46,057 nucleotides of DNA, from NCBI GenBank assembly GCA_024637275.1, contig JAGXFS010000167.1, positions 1-46,057 on the forward strand, in the 5' to 3' direction. Origin of the DNA: Acidimicrobiia bacterium (GTDB lineage: Bacteria; Actinomycetota; Acidimicrobiia; Spongiisociales; JAENVV01). A program made the position numbers and the translations under genes. Positions 16,347 to 29,232 of the stretch are shown here, one piece after another (position 1 is the stretch's first letter; each line of letters starts with the position of its first letter). The notes beneath the pieces are model-generated. The model ran no database searches, was not told where the DNA came from, and saw only the letters and a program-made list of their open reading frames with translations.

Positions 16347-16934
16347 ATGCTAAAAAAGGTTTTGACGGCGGCTGTGGCCATGTCGGTGCTCGGAGCAGGC
16401 GCGTTGCCTGCGTTTGCGGACGACCATGAACCAGTGAAGGTTTATGACGAAGAGCAGCACATTCTGATGTTCGCTGTTGATGGCGACTGCATGCTTGACG
16501 CCGAGATGGACATTGCCTTCACGGTGGAAGACGGTGCCATTTCCTTCGAGGTTGTACCGGAAGAGGACGAAGTCGTCGATGAAGAGACCACGGAGCCAGT
16601 CGTCGTAGATGAGGACGATGAAGCCACTGACCCGTTGGGGAATTGCTACCCATTTTCGGTCGAAGGACCGAACGGTCAGGTCAACCACGGGACCTTCGTC
16701 TCCAACCTGATGCACGCTCTCAAAGAGATGGGTATCAAGGGCTCTGACAAGAAGGAGTTCAAGGCGGCGCTCAAGGGCTACGGCAAAGGCGACATGCAGG
16801 TCAAGGTCAAGGACGTCGATGACGAGTCGACCCTGGAAGAAGGCGATTCGTCGGATACGGACACGGTCAAGCCTGCCAAGGCTGAGAAGACCAACAAAGG
16901 TCAGGCGAAAAAAGCGAATAAGAAGAACAAGTAG
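16347..16934 (+). CDS. Small secreted protein with acidic middle and Lys-rich tail
   Basis: I do not recognise a named family. The 195-residue product has a clear signal peptide (MLKK, hydrophobic core, ALPAFA, predicted cut after Ala24). The mature protein is strongly acidic in its first 75 residues, including a Glu/Asp/Thr/Val stretch, with two cysteines (48 and 100) that may form a disulfide. A more structured segment follows with GPNGQVNHGTFVSNLMHAL, of a kind I associate with actinobacterial exported proteins, and the last 20 residues are very rich in Lys, Asn and Ala. The charge split could mean cation or wall-polymer binding (inference). It is a single gene closed by a strong terminator. 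Confidence 0.75.
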   Translation: MLKKVLTAAVAMSVLGAGALPAFADDHEPVKVYDEEQHILMFAVDGDCMLDAEMDIAFTVEDGAISFEVVPEEDEVVDEETTEPVVVDEDDEATDPLGNCYPFSVEGPNGQVNHGTFVSNLMHALKEMGIKGSDKKEFKAALKGYGKGDMQVKVKDVDDESTLEEGDSSDTDTVKPAKAEKTNKGQAKKANKKNK

Positions 16935-16968
16935 CGATTACGTAGAGTGATGACCGGTACATAACAAT

Positions 16969-17008
16969 GGAGGGGGTGGCCTGCGGGCCATCCCCTCCCG
17001 TTTTCTTT
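16969..17008 (+). terminator. Rho-independent terminator
   Basis: A 13-bp stem (16969-16981 with 16986-16998, one G-U pair) closes a TGCG loop and is followed by TTTTCTTT at 17001-17008. It lies 34 bases after the secreted-protein gene and is the clearest intrinsic terminator in the window. Confidence 0.9.
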
Positions 17009-17046
17009 ACGGGACGTGGGTTTCAGGGTAATGTCGAGGATCGTGC

Positions 17047-17607
17047 ATGGATAGGTGGGGAAAACTTCAGACACCGTTAGTGGTGGCCGTCGCCCTTTTG
17101 GGCGGCATTATCGCGCCGAACGTGGCGTTGGCCATGGCCCTACCCGGTGACGAATTTGTGCTTACGTTTCCCCAGTTGGATCCGGATACGAAGTTCTTGT
17201 CAGAGTACGGCGTGAGCAAACCCGACGGCCGCACCCATCGCGGGGTCGACATGTTCGCCAGTCGCGGCTCCGAAGTCGTTGCCGGCGCCGATGGGTTTGT
17301 ACAGAAAGTGCAGCAGGGGAGTCGAGCAGGTCTCTACATCGTGCTGACCCATGCCGATGGTTACGAGTCGTGGTACTTACACCTTGGCTCGTTCGCTGAT
17401 GGGATTGAGGTGGGCGATCCGGTCGCCGCTGGAGATGTGATTGGTTACGTAGGTTCGACGGGTAACGCCGCCGGTACGTCGCCTCACACCCACTTTGAGA
17501 TCCACAGGAACGGCCGCCCGATTGATCCCTATCCGTTCTTGAGAGCCTCGTTCGAGCGGTGGGTCTTGAGCCAGCAGATTGAGGCGGGCGAGACGCCTTT
17601 CCGGTAG
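17047..17607 (+). CDS. Secreted M23 (LytM) metallopeptidase
   Basis: A 186-residue exported peptidoglycan hydrolase of family M23. A signal peptide or single membrane anchor spans about residues 10-30. The LytM domain has the Zn ligand motif HRGVDMFA, SWYLHLG, and HTHFEIHRNGRPIDP near the end, so all expected His/Asp ligands (HxxxD and HxH) are present. It lacks the coiled-coil region seen in regulators such as EnvC and looks like a minimal active enzyme that cuts peptide cross-links. A GAGGA element 6 nt before the ATG and a TAATGT box further up (17029-17034) support the start. It sits alone after the terminator. Confidence 0.88.
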   Translation: MDRWGKLQTPLVVAVALLGGIIAPNVALAMALPGDEFVLTFPQLDPDTKFLSEYGVSKPDGRTHRGVDMFASRGSEVVAGADGFVQKVQQGSRAGLYIVLTHADGYESWYLHLGSFADGIEVGDPVAAGDVIGYVGSTGNAAGTSPHTHFEIHRNGRPIDPYPFLRASFERWVLSQQIEAGETPFR

Positions 17608-17618
17608 GGCTCGACCGG

Positions 17619-18089
17619 TCACAGGACCGTATTCAGGTCCGACGCTTCGTCAAGAGCAACGACCCTGTCGGCGATTTCGCGGTGGCTCAGTTCGTCGCCC
17701 GCTATCACCGCAATTTCGTTGGCCACGATCCGGGACCCGGAACCCGCGGTGTCGGCATCTTCGATCCAGATGATCCGCCGGGCGCCTGCCATGGTGATAG
17801 CTTCCTGCCATTGCTCGAATACTTGAGCCGGGGTAGTACAGAACGCCCGTTCGCGAATATCGGTGGCCGCCGCGCAAATGAACACCATGGAAAAACAGTT
17901 GAGTCCAGCGCCGCCAACGTGGGACCCGTCTGAAACGTCACCGAGGGCAACTTTGGCGGAACCGGACCTCAGGTCGGCGGCTATTTCCACGTCAGTGACA
18001 AAACAGCGAAGTTCTCCCTCACGGTCAGTCAAAGCTTTCACGACGATCGCTCCGACCGGGGTGTCGGCTCCTACGACAAGTACAGGCAC
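17619..18089 (-). CDS. Short Rossmann-fold protein, NAD(P)-binding-like
   Basis: A 156-residue protein that starts with a Rossmann-type strand-loop-helix (VLVVGADTPVGAIVVKAL, resembling the GxxGxxG loop of atypical SDR/NmrA proteins) and continues with CFVTDVE and VALGDVSDG, the usual 'D' after strand 2 and 'GD' after strand 3. MAGARRIIWIEDAD resembles the later strand of these proteins. It is only about half the length of a normal NmrA-like protein and lacks the YxxxK region, so catalysis is doubtful; it may be a sensor or a relic. Start is GTG with a TACACT box 6 nt before it. Divergent from gltB. Confidence 0.65.
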   Translation of the reverse strand: MPVLVVGADTPVGAIVVKALTDREGELRCFVTDVEIAADLRSGSAKVALGDVSDGSHVGGAGLNCFSMVFICAAATDIRERAFCTTPAQVFEQWQEAITMAGARRIIWIEDADTAGSGSRIVANEIAVIAGDELSHREIADRVVALDEASDLNTVL

Positions 18090-18095
18090 CCGGGA

Positions 18096-18101
18096 AGTGT
18101 A
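18096..18101 (-). promoter_or_regulatory. -10 box TACACT for the Rossmann-protein gene
   Basis: On the minus strand TACACT precedes the GTG at 18089 by 6 nt, in the 34-base divergent gap with gltB. Confidence 0.45.
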
Positions 18102-18123
18102 GCTGACGGGAGTATGCGCATAG

Positions 18124-22578
<4,455 letters not shown>

Positions 22579-22639
22579 TCGCTACATAGTCACCGCAGCC
22601 AACCCGGCGGTCCACCTGCGAATCTCAGGAGTCGTGCTA

Positions 22640-22669
22640 TTGACAGCCCCTGGTAACCTATGGGTACAA
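22640..22669 (+). promoter_or_regulatory. Candidate sufB promoter
   Basis: A perfect -35 hexamer TTGACA lies at 22640-22645. The best paired -10 is weak (TACAAC, ending 22669, 18 nt away). A TANNNT box TAACCT at 22654-22659 is an alternative -10 for another start. Which is used cannot be told; no SufR or IscR gene is nearby. The rest of the 108-base gap after gltB shows no clear hairpin. Confidence 0.35.
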
Positions 22670-22674
22670 CGATC

Positions 22675-22681
22675 GAGGTGA
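22675..22681 (+). promoter_or_regulatory. Shine-Dalgarno GAGGTGA deciding the sufB start
   Basis: GAGGTGA lies 5 nt before the ATG at 22687, which favours that start over the upstream in-frame ATG at 22660. Confidence 0.7.
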
Positions 22682-22686
22682 AGTTC

Positions 22687-24099
22687 ATGGCCACAGTCGA
22701 TATTGATCTTGGTGCATACAAACTAGGTTGGCACGATTCAGAGGACGACTACGTCTTCAAACCTGAAAAAGGTCTCAATGAGGAGATCCTCCGTCAGATG
22801 TCGGAGATGAAGGGCGAGCCTCAGTGGATGCTCGATTTCCGCCTTAAGGCCTATAAGCGTTTCCTCCGCAAGCCGATGCCGCAATGGGGCGGTGGCGGTG
22901 CGCTCAACGATATCGACTTTGACGATATCTACTACTACGTGAAGCCGACCTCGGGCCAGGCCAAGGACTGGGACATGGTCCCGGACGAGATCAAAGAAAC
23001 GTACGAAAAACTGGGTATCCCCGAAGCCGAGCGCAAGTATCTCGCTGGCGTTACTGCCCAATATGAGTCCGAGGTTGTCTATCACCGCAATCGAGACGAC
23101 CTTGAGGCTCTCGGCGTCTTGTTTTGCGACATGGACACCGCCGTGCGCGACTACCCGGAACTCGTCCAGGAGTATTTCGGCACCGTTATCCCTCCCAACG
23201 ACAACAAGTTCGCCGCATTGAACTCATCGGTCTGGTCGGGTGGCTCGTTCATCTACGTCCCGCCGGGCGTTCATGTGGATCAGCCGCTCCAAGCCTATTT
23301 CCGGATCAACTCTCAGAACGTGGGCCAGTTCGAAAGGACGCTCATCATCGTTGACGAGGGCGCCTACGTTCACTACGTAGAAGGCTGCTCGGCCCCGGTA
23401 TGGTCATCCGATTCGCTGCACTCGGCAGTTGTTGAGATCGTCGTAAAGAAGGGCGGCCGATGCCGCTATTCGACGATTCAGAACTGGTCGAACAACGTCT
23501 ATAACCTGGTCACCAAGCGGGCGGCGGTCTATGCCAACGGCACGATGGAGTGGATTGACGGGAACCTCGGTTCCAAGCTCACCATGAAATATCCGGCAGT
23601 TTGGATGCTTGAGCCAGGTGCCCACGGCGAGGTGCTATCTATTGCCTTCGCAGGCGAAGGGCAGCATCAGGATGCTGGCGCCAAGATGGTTCATGCCGCC
23701 TCTGACACGACCTCGACGATCATTTCCAAGTCCATTTCGAAGGGCGGCGGTCGGGCCGGATACCGCGGATTGGTCCGGGTCGAACCCGGTGCCAAAAACG
23801 TGAAGTCCTTCGTACGATGCGATGCACTCATTCTCGATGATGCTTCGCGCTCGGACACGTACCCGTCGATGGAAATCGAGGAGAACGATGCCGAGATCGG
23901 TCATGAGGCTTCGGTTTCTAAGGTCGGCGAGGAGCAGTTGTTCTATCTGATGTCGCGGGGGCTCACCGAAGAGCAGGCGACGTCGATGGTGGTAGCTGGC
24001 TTCATCGAGCCGATTATCAAAGAACTCCCGATGGAATACGCGGTCGAGATGAACCGTCTCATCGAGCTCAACATGATGGAAGCCGGCGCCGTCGGCTAG
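22687..24099 (+). CDS. sufB: Fe-S cluster scaffold protein SufB
   Basis: A 470-residue SufB, the scaffold on which SUF builds iron-sulfur clusters together with SufC and SufD. Family landmarks include [47 protein letters not shown], the beta-helix core, and [11 protein letters not shown]...[23 protein letters not shown] near the C terminus. As I recall for other actinobacterial SufB proteins, the segment holding the E. coli Cys405 is replaced ([10 protein letters not shown]). The gene stands alone: the next genes are on the opposite strand, and sufD is 2.1 kb away. The start at 22687 is preferred because of the Shine-Dalgarno. Confidence 0.95.
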   Translation: MATVDIDLGAYKLGWHDSEDDYVFKPEKGLNEEILRQMSEMKGEPQWMLDFRLKAYKRFLRKPMPQWGGGGALNDIDFDDIYYYVKPTSGQAKDWDMVPDEIKETYEKLGIPEAERKYLAGVTAQYESEVVYHRNRDDLEALGVLFCDMDTAVRDYPELVQEYFGTVIPPNDNKFAALNSSVWSGGSFIYVPPGVHVDQPLQAYFRINSQNVGQFERTLIIVDEGAYVHYVEGCSAPVWSSDSLHSAVVEIVVKKGGRCRYSTIQNWSNNVYNLVTKRAAVYANGTMEWIDGNLGSKLTMKYPAVWMLEPGAHGEVLSIAFAGEGQHQDAGAKMVHAASDTTSTIISKSISKGGGRAGYRGLVRVEPGAKNVKSFVRCDALILDDASRSDTYPSMEIEENDAEIGHEASVSKVGEEQLFYLMSRGLTEEQATSMVVAGFIEPIIKELPMEYAVEMNRLIELNMMEAGAVG

Positions 24100-24142
24100 T
24101 TGCTACGGGCATGGCCGCTCGGCAGCCGGAATGAGTTTCGGT

Positions 24143-24415
24143 TTAGCCGCTTGAGCGGGTGATGACGTATGCGGCGAACAATCCGCCGCCAGCCGCCCAA
24201 AGAAGTGGAAACCCACCCACTTGAAAGGCGTCGGGCGCGCCCATCCAGGCTGCGATGATTGAGATGATGGTGCCAAACACGGAGCCGATGATGATCGAAG
24301 TGGCAGCCGAAGCGCTTCTGCCGGCGAGAATCCCACCCATGAGGCCGCCTGCAGCTCCAAGGATGAAGATATAGATGAACGATGGGTCGTTGAAAAATTC
24401 AGCTACGAGATCCAT
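24143..24415 (-). CDS. Small three-helix membrane protein
   Basis: A 90-residue hydrophobic protein with about three membrane helices: FIYIFILGAAGGLMGGILAG, a Ser/Ile-rich second helix (TSIIIGSVFGTIISIIAAWMG), and a Gly/Ala-rich third (PLLWAAGGGLFAAYVI). The first has closely spaced glycines of the GxxxG type that favour helix packing. I do not recognise a family. Its ATG follows the sigma-factor stop codon with no gap (TAAATG), so it is almost certainly co-transcribed and perhaps reinitiated from it. Function unknown; an anti-sigma role is conceivable from position but nothing in the sequence shows it. Confidence 0.6.
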   Translation of the reverse strand: MDLVAEFFNDPSFIYIFILGAAGGLMGGILAGRSASAATSIIIGSVFGTIISIIAAWMGAPDAFQVGGFPLLWAAGGGLFAAYVITRSSG

Positions 24416-25348
24416 TTAAAGCAATGACTCCAGATCGACGAGAGAAGACGGGTGGCGTAGCTTAGCGAGCGCCCGCCCTTCGATCTGTCGAACTCGTTCT
24501 CGCGTGAGATTGAATACCTTCCCGACATCGCTGAGGGTGCGCGACTCTCCACCGTCGAGCCCGAATCGCAGGTACAGGATCTTCTGCTCAACTGGTTCGA
24601 GTACATCGAGCGCCTCGATGAGGTGGCGCCGTCGCATGACCTCGGCAGCGTGGCTGAAGGGATCAGGCATCCGGTCGTCTTCGATGAAATCCTGGAGGGC
24701 GGCGTCACCTTCATCTCCCACCGGCCTGTCCAGCGAAACAGTATCCGAAGGGGCGGCGAGGGCGGCGTTTACCCGTTCGAGGTCGAGGCCGGACGACTCG
24801 GCTATCTCCGCCCGGGTTGGTGGCCGACGAAGCTCTTCGGTCAGTAGCTGTTCGGTTTCCTGAACGGTTCTGACGACATCGACCATATGAACTGGCAGTC
24901 GAATCGTTCTGGCTTGGTTCCCGAGCCCACGGGTTATGGCCTGGCGAATCCACCAGGTGGCGTAGGTCGAGAACTTGAATCCCTTGCGCCAGTCGAACTT
25001 TTCTACGGCCCGGATCAGGCCAAGGTTGCCCTCCTGGATCAGGTCGAGGAGGTCCAGGCCACGTCCTGCGTACCGCTTGGCGATGGAGATGACGAGGCGA
25101 AGGTTCGAGCGGATGAATACCATCTTGGCTTCTTCGCCGTTGTGAACGAGTCGGTACAACTTGGCGCGGTCAGCGGGCGCAAATTTCTCGCCCGTGTCGA
25201 GCTTGGCCTGGGCTTTACGGCCAGCTTCCATCGCCCTCGCCAGGGCGACTTCGTCTTCGGCCGTCAAGAGTTCGTGACCGGAGACACGCTCCAGGTACAT
25301 TCCGACGGTGTCAGACACCGAAATCGAGTCTCGGTTCCGTGATGCCAA
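24416..25348 (-). CDS. Primary-type sigma-70 factor (group 1/2)
   Basis: A 310-residue sigma-70 protein. It has region 1.2 (SDTVGMYLERVSGHELLTAEDEVALARAME), the highly conserved region 2 (NLRLVISIAKRYAGRGLDLLDLIQEGNLGLIRAVEKFD, then FSTYATWWIRQAITR, which contacts and melts the -10 element), region 3, and region 4 with the helix-turn-helix RTLSDVGKVFNLTRERVRQIEGRALAKLR for the -35. The acidic region 1.1 typical of a housekeeping RpoD is missing, so it may be a SigB-like group 2 factor or a short primary factor. Start is TTG with a strong AAGGGGA element upstream. The small membrane protein follows directly. Confidence 0.93.
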   Translation of the reverse strand: MASRNRDSISVSDTVGMYLERVSGHELLTAEDEVALARAMEAGRKAQAKLDTGEKFAPADRAKLYRLVHNGEEAKMVFIRSNLRLVISIAKRYAGRGLDLLDLIQEGNLGLIRAVEKFDWRKGFKFSTYATWWIRQAITRGLGNQARTIRLPVHMVDVVRTVQETEQLLTEELRRPPTRAEIAESSGLDLERVNAALAAPSDTVSLDRPVGDEGDAALQDFIEDDRMPDPFSHAAEVMRRRHLIEALDVLEPVEQKILYLRFGLDGGESRTLSDVGKVFNLTRERVRQIEGRALAKLRHPSSLVDLESLL

Positions 25349-25354
25349 CCTATA

Positions 25355-25361
25355 TCCCCTT
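25355..25361 (-). promoter_or_regulatory. Shine-Dalgarno AAGGGGA fixing the sigma-factor TTG start
   Basis: On the minus strand AAGGGGA ends 6 nt before the TTG at 25348, supporting this unusual start and showing that the sigma-factor mRNA has a leader. Confidence 0.6.
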
Positions 25362-25430
25362 ATTTCATAACCCGCCTGGTCACGCTATCAGGGCGGACCG
25401 GCTAGCGCAACGGAATTTCGGCCCTTTCGG

Positions 25431-25436
25431 TAGGGT
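25431..25436 (+). promoter_or_regulatory. -10 box TAGGGT for the uracil-DNA glycosylase gene
   Basis: TAGGGT lies 7 nt before the ATG at 25444. It favours this start over an in-frame ATG at 25339, which would overlap the divergent sigma-factor gene. Confidence 0.5.
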
Positions 25437-25443
25437 GCGCCTG

Positions 25444-26115
25444 ATGAGTTGGGAAGATTTGTCGGACTGCCGTCGGTGTGAGCGCCTGGTCGAGTGGCGC
25501 GAGACCGTTCCTAAACGAGCAGCTTTCCTCGATGAGCCGTATTGGCGGAGACCGGTTGGAGGGCTTGGAGATCCCCGTTCGCCCCTGCATGTCGTCGGGT
25601 TGGCGCCGGCCGCCCACGGCGCGAACCGCACCGGCCGGATGTTCACGGGGGATCGTTCGGGTGATTGGCTGCTCAGAGCGATGTATATGACAGGCTTTTG
25701 CAGCCAGCCCGCATCGATTCGGATCGGTGACGGCCTGGAGATGATCGACGCTTACGTGACTTCGATCGTCAAATGTGCGCCGCCGGGAAATCGGCCGACC
25801 GGTCAGGAACGAGCTAACTGTCGGGCTTGGCTCGATAGGGAGCTTTCTTTCCGACCACCCATCATTGTGACGCTGGGCGGCATGGCCTTCGCTGAGACGC
25901 TTCGAGCTCTTGGCGACGGCGGGGAAACGATTCCGGTGCCGCGTCCGTCGTTCGGTCATGGTGAGATCGTGTCGCTGGAAAGCACGACGATCCTGGCTTG
26001 CTATCACCCGTCACAGCTGAATACATCCACCGGACGGCTGACGGAGTCGATGCTGTTGGCCGTGTTCTCCGCGGCCCGCCACCTGGTGGACGACCTCGAA
26101 CAGCCTGCGCAATAG
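25444..26115 (+). CDS. Uracil-DNA glycosylase, family 5 (UDGb) like
   Basis: A 223-residue DNA-repair enzyme that removes uracil and related deaminated bases. Four cysteines placed for a 4Fe-4S cluster are visible: Cys9 and Cys12 (DCRRC), Cys111 and Cys126. The first active-site motif is GLAPAAHGANRTGR (residues 52-65), characteristic of family 5, where the Asp/Asn of other families is replaced; the second is CYHPSQLNTSTGRLT near the C terminus. It needs an iron-sulfur cluster and lies between two suf loci, though that may be chance. Start chosen by length and the TAGGGT box. Confidence 0.88.
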   Translation: MSWEDLSDCRRCERLVEWRETVPKRAAFLDEPYWRRPVGGLGDPRSPLHVVGLAPAAHGANRTGRMFTGDRSGDWLLRAMYMTGFCSQPASIRIGDGLEMIDAYVTSIVKCAPPGNRPTGQERANCRAWLDRELSFRPPIIVTLGGMAFAETLRALGDGGETIPVPRPSFGHGEIVSLESTTILACYHPSQLNTSTGRLTESMLLAVFSAARHLVDDLEQPAQ

Positions 26116-26191
26116 GTCCCCGAGGCGCCAAGGAGCGGTTTCGCAGAGCATGGGCAGGTGCCCTACCATATGGCTTTCCGATACGACCTGC

Positions 26192-26196
26192 AGGAG
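26192..26196 (+). promoter_or_regulatory. Shine-Dalgarno AGGAG deciding the sufD start
   Basis: AGGAG lies 4 nt before the GTG at 26201. The longer frame from 26150 has no such element and adds a Cys/Ser-rich lead not typical of SufD. Confidence 0.5.
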
Positions 26197-26200
26197 TTCT

Positions 26201-27454
26201 GTGCTCGACCGATCTATTGCCGAACACCGCCTCACGCGCGAGCCGCCCGTTTTAGCGGAGAGGCGGCGCCAGGGCCTCGCCATGTATGAAGACGCCGTTA
26301 TGCCAACCGCGGCTGACGAACATTGGAAGTACGTGGACCTCGATTTCACGATGGAAACTCAAAGCCTTCCGGCACAAATGGGCGTAAAGATGGCGCCTCC
26401 GACAGGGGTGAGTCGGGTTTCGGCGAGCGTGGTGGACGGATTTGTGGCCATCGAGCAAGAACTTCCAGATGGGGTTGAGATCGTCAGATTCGACGAGATA
26501 GCCGAACGGGACCCGGAGTTTTTTAGTTCTGTGGTCGCCGGTCGATCTGATGACATATTTCTGGCCGGTAATGCTGCGTTCGCCGGGGATGGCTTGTTTG
26601 TTCACGTGCCGCGCAACACGGCCGTGGCGGGTCCGATTGTGATTGATATCCAGTCGGTCAGTGCGGGCACGATCTCATTTCCCCATATCGCGATTTCCCT
26701 CGGTGAAAACTCGGAGGCATCAGTCGTTCTTATCTTTCGGTCATCGGAAGAAGAACTCGTCGTCGCCCCCGTCGTTGAATCGACCCTCGGCAACGCCGCC
26801 CGATTGTCGATGACGTCGGTACAGACATGGGGTCGCAAGACAAAGGGGATTGGATATCAGCGGGTTCGTTTGGGCAGGGACAGTGCCATGAAGATGGGGG
26901 AAGTGGGCCTCGGCGGGGCGCTGGGTCGACTCGATCTCTCAGTGGACCTCGACGGCGATGGCAGTTCGTACATACTGAACGGTCTTTCGTTCGGTGACGG
27001 GGAACAGGTTCTCGATTATCGAATGGTGCTTAATCATCGCGGTCGGAACACTTCATCAAACGTGCTTTTGAAAGGTGCGGTCGAGGACGAGGCCGAATCG
27101 ATTTTTACAGGTTTGCTGCGGATCGAGGAAAACGCCACGAACACCTCTGCGTTCGAAAGCAACCGGAACCTCGTGTTGTCGGCGGGAGCCAAAGCACAGT
27201 CGGTTCCCAACCTTGAAATCCTCTGTGACGATGTCGTCTGCGGTCATGGATCGACAGTCGGGCCTCTTGAGGAGGAGCACCTCTATTATCTGGCGAGTCG
27301 CGGGATCGGGCGAGAACGCGCTGAGCGAGTCCTGGTCAAGGGCTTCTTTGATGAGGTCATCGACAAACTCCCATCCCAAGCCGTCGCCGCCCCGGTTCGT
27401 GACGAGGTTGAACGCAAATTCGTCGCTGCCCAGGTCGCCGGGAGGCTGGGATGA
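26201..27454 (+). CDS. sufD: Fe-S cluster assembly protein SufD
   Basis: A 417-residue SufD, paralogue of SufB and part of the SufBC2D scaffold. It has the N-terminal helical region ending in DEHWKYVDLDF, a beta-helix core with FVHVPRNTAVAGPIVID and YRMVLNHRGRNTSSNVLLKG, and the C-terminal CGHGSTVGPLEEEHLYYLASRGI, which carries the His used for cluster assembly in SufD. Its stop codon overlaps the ATG of the Rieske gene (ATGA), and sufC follows in the same way. Start is GTG behind AGGAG. It is 2.1 kb from sufB, with two minus-strand genes and one plus-strand gene between. Confidence 0.94.
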   Translation: MLDRSIAEHRLTREPPVLAERRRQGLAMYEDAVMPTAADEHWKYVDLDFTMETQSLPAQMGVKMAPPTGVSRVSASVVDGFVAIEQELPDGVEIVRFDEIAERDPEFFSSVVAGRSDDIFLAGNAAFAGDGLFVHVPRNTAVAGPIVIDIQSVSAGTISFPHIAISLGENSEASVVLIFRSSEEELVVAPVVESTLGNAARLSMTSVQTWGRKTKGIGYQRVRLGRDSAMKMGEVGLGGALGRLDLSVDLDGDGSSYILNGLSFGDGEQVLDYRMVLNHRGRNTSSNVLLKGAVEDEAESIFTGLLRIEENATNTSAFESNRNLVLSAGAKAQSVPNLEILCDDVVCGHGSTVGPLEEEHLYYLASRGIGRERAERVLVKGFFDEVIDKLPSQAVAAPVRDEVERKFVAAQVAGRLG

Positions 27455-27767
27455 ACGAATGGTGTGTGTTAGGTCCGCTGGCTGATCTGGAACAAGAGGC
27501 AGGCAAGCGGTACGACATCGGCGAGGAGCGGATCGCCGTCTTCCTTATCGGTGACGACGTGTATGCGATTGGCGACCGTTGCTCGCATGCTGAGGCATCG
27601 CTGGCCGAGGGAGAGCTGTTCGACACCGAGGTGGAATGTCCGCGCCACGGATCGTCGTTTGACATCACGACCGGAATTCCGCATTCGTTACCGGCCACCA
27701 CGCCCGTGCCGACCTATGAAGTGCGCGTCACCGATGGCGTTATGGAAGCCCGACTGAAGGACCCAGT

Positions 27768-27771
<4 letters not shown>
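27451..27771 (+). CDS. Rieske-type [2Fe-2S] ferredoxin
   Basis: A 106-residue soluble Rieske protein. The cluster ligands are Cys44-x-His46 (DRCSHAEA) and Cys63-x2-His66 (ECPRHGSSFD). It resembles the ferredoxin subunits of aromatic-ring dioxygenases and the NirD-like proteins, but no oxygenase is nearby. It overlaps sufD (ATGA) on one side and sufC (ATGA) on the other, so it belongs to the suf operon. A role as electron donor for cluster assembly or as an early cluster recipient fits this position; that is inference. Confidence 0.92.
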
Positions 27772-28499
<728 letters not shown>

Positions 28500-28503
28500 C
28501 CAC

Positions 28504-29232
28504 ATGGTTGATCTGGCCGTCCGCACTTACGGAGACAACGGTCGGAAGCTCCTTTTGCTTCACGGGCTCGGTTCAAATGCCCTGGGTTGGTGGCGGGTTG
28601 GGCTGGCGTTGGCCGAGGCAGGTTCTTACGTCGTCGCCCCGGACCTTCGTGGGCACGGCAAGAGCGAGCATCCAGAAGACTTCTCGCTGGCGTCCTACGC
28701 GGACGATGTGCGCGGTCTCGGCGATGACTGGGCGGTCGTCGTCGGTCACTCGATCGGTGGATCGATCGCCCTCACCCTCTTTGAGCGAGAGCCTCGCTTC
28801 GCGGAGCGTCTCGTCCTCCTCGATCCGGCACTGATCCTGCCTTCGGCCGAGGTTGCCATCGACGCGATGATGGCTACCTACGACGCTCCTCTGCCGGCAG
28901 GGCGGGTAAGCGCCGATAACCCCACGTGGCACCCCGAGGACGCCCGTATCAAGGCGGAAGCTTTGAAACAATCGTCAGCTTCGGTGACGTCGTTCACCAT
29001 CCGACACAACCCGGACTGGAACCTCGTTGCCGAAACGTCCCGGCTGGCGGTCCCGACCCTGTTGGTCGGTGCCGATCCCGCCCTGGTTGCTCTGGTGCCG
29101 CCCCAGCTCGGTTCGGGGCTGGCAGCACTAAACCCGCTTATCCGGTTTGTGTCCATCCCGGGCAGTAGCCATTCGATCCATCGCGACGAGTTTGTTCCAC
29201 TCATGACCGCCATCCTGGAGTTCCTGACATGA
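28504..29232 (+). CDS. Alpha/beta hydrolase
   Basis: A 242-residue alpha/beta-hydrolase. The oxyanion-hole HGLGSNALGW is near residue 20, the nucleophile elbow is GHSIGG with Ser83, and the C-terminal SSHSIHRDEF carries the catalytic His. The acid is probably the Asp in VGADPAL. The cap region is short. It follows sufC by 4 bases and overlaps the M42 peptidase gene by 4 bp (ATGA), so it is the tail of the suf operon. Family members cleave esters, lactones, amides or C-C bonds; the substrate cannot be told. Confidence 0.85.
   Translation: MVDLAVRTYGDNGRKLLLLHGLGSNALGWWRVGLALAEAGSYVVAPDLRGHGKSEHPEDFSLASYADDVRGLGDDWAVVVGHSIGGSIALTLFEREPRFAERLVLLDPALILPSAEVAIDAMMATYDAPLPAGRVSADNPTWHPEDARIKAEALKQSSASVTSFTIRHNPDWNLVAETSRLAVPTLLVGADPALVALVPPQLGSGLAALNPLIRFVSIPGSSHSIHRDEFVPLMTAILEFLT

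Noticed and set aside
24100-24175. Possible bidirectional terminator between sufB and the small membrane protein
   Set aside because: The best hairpin has about five base pairs and no T-run.
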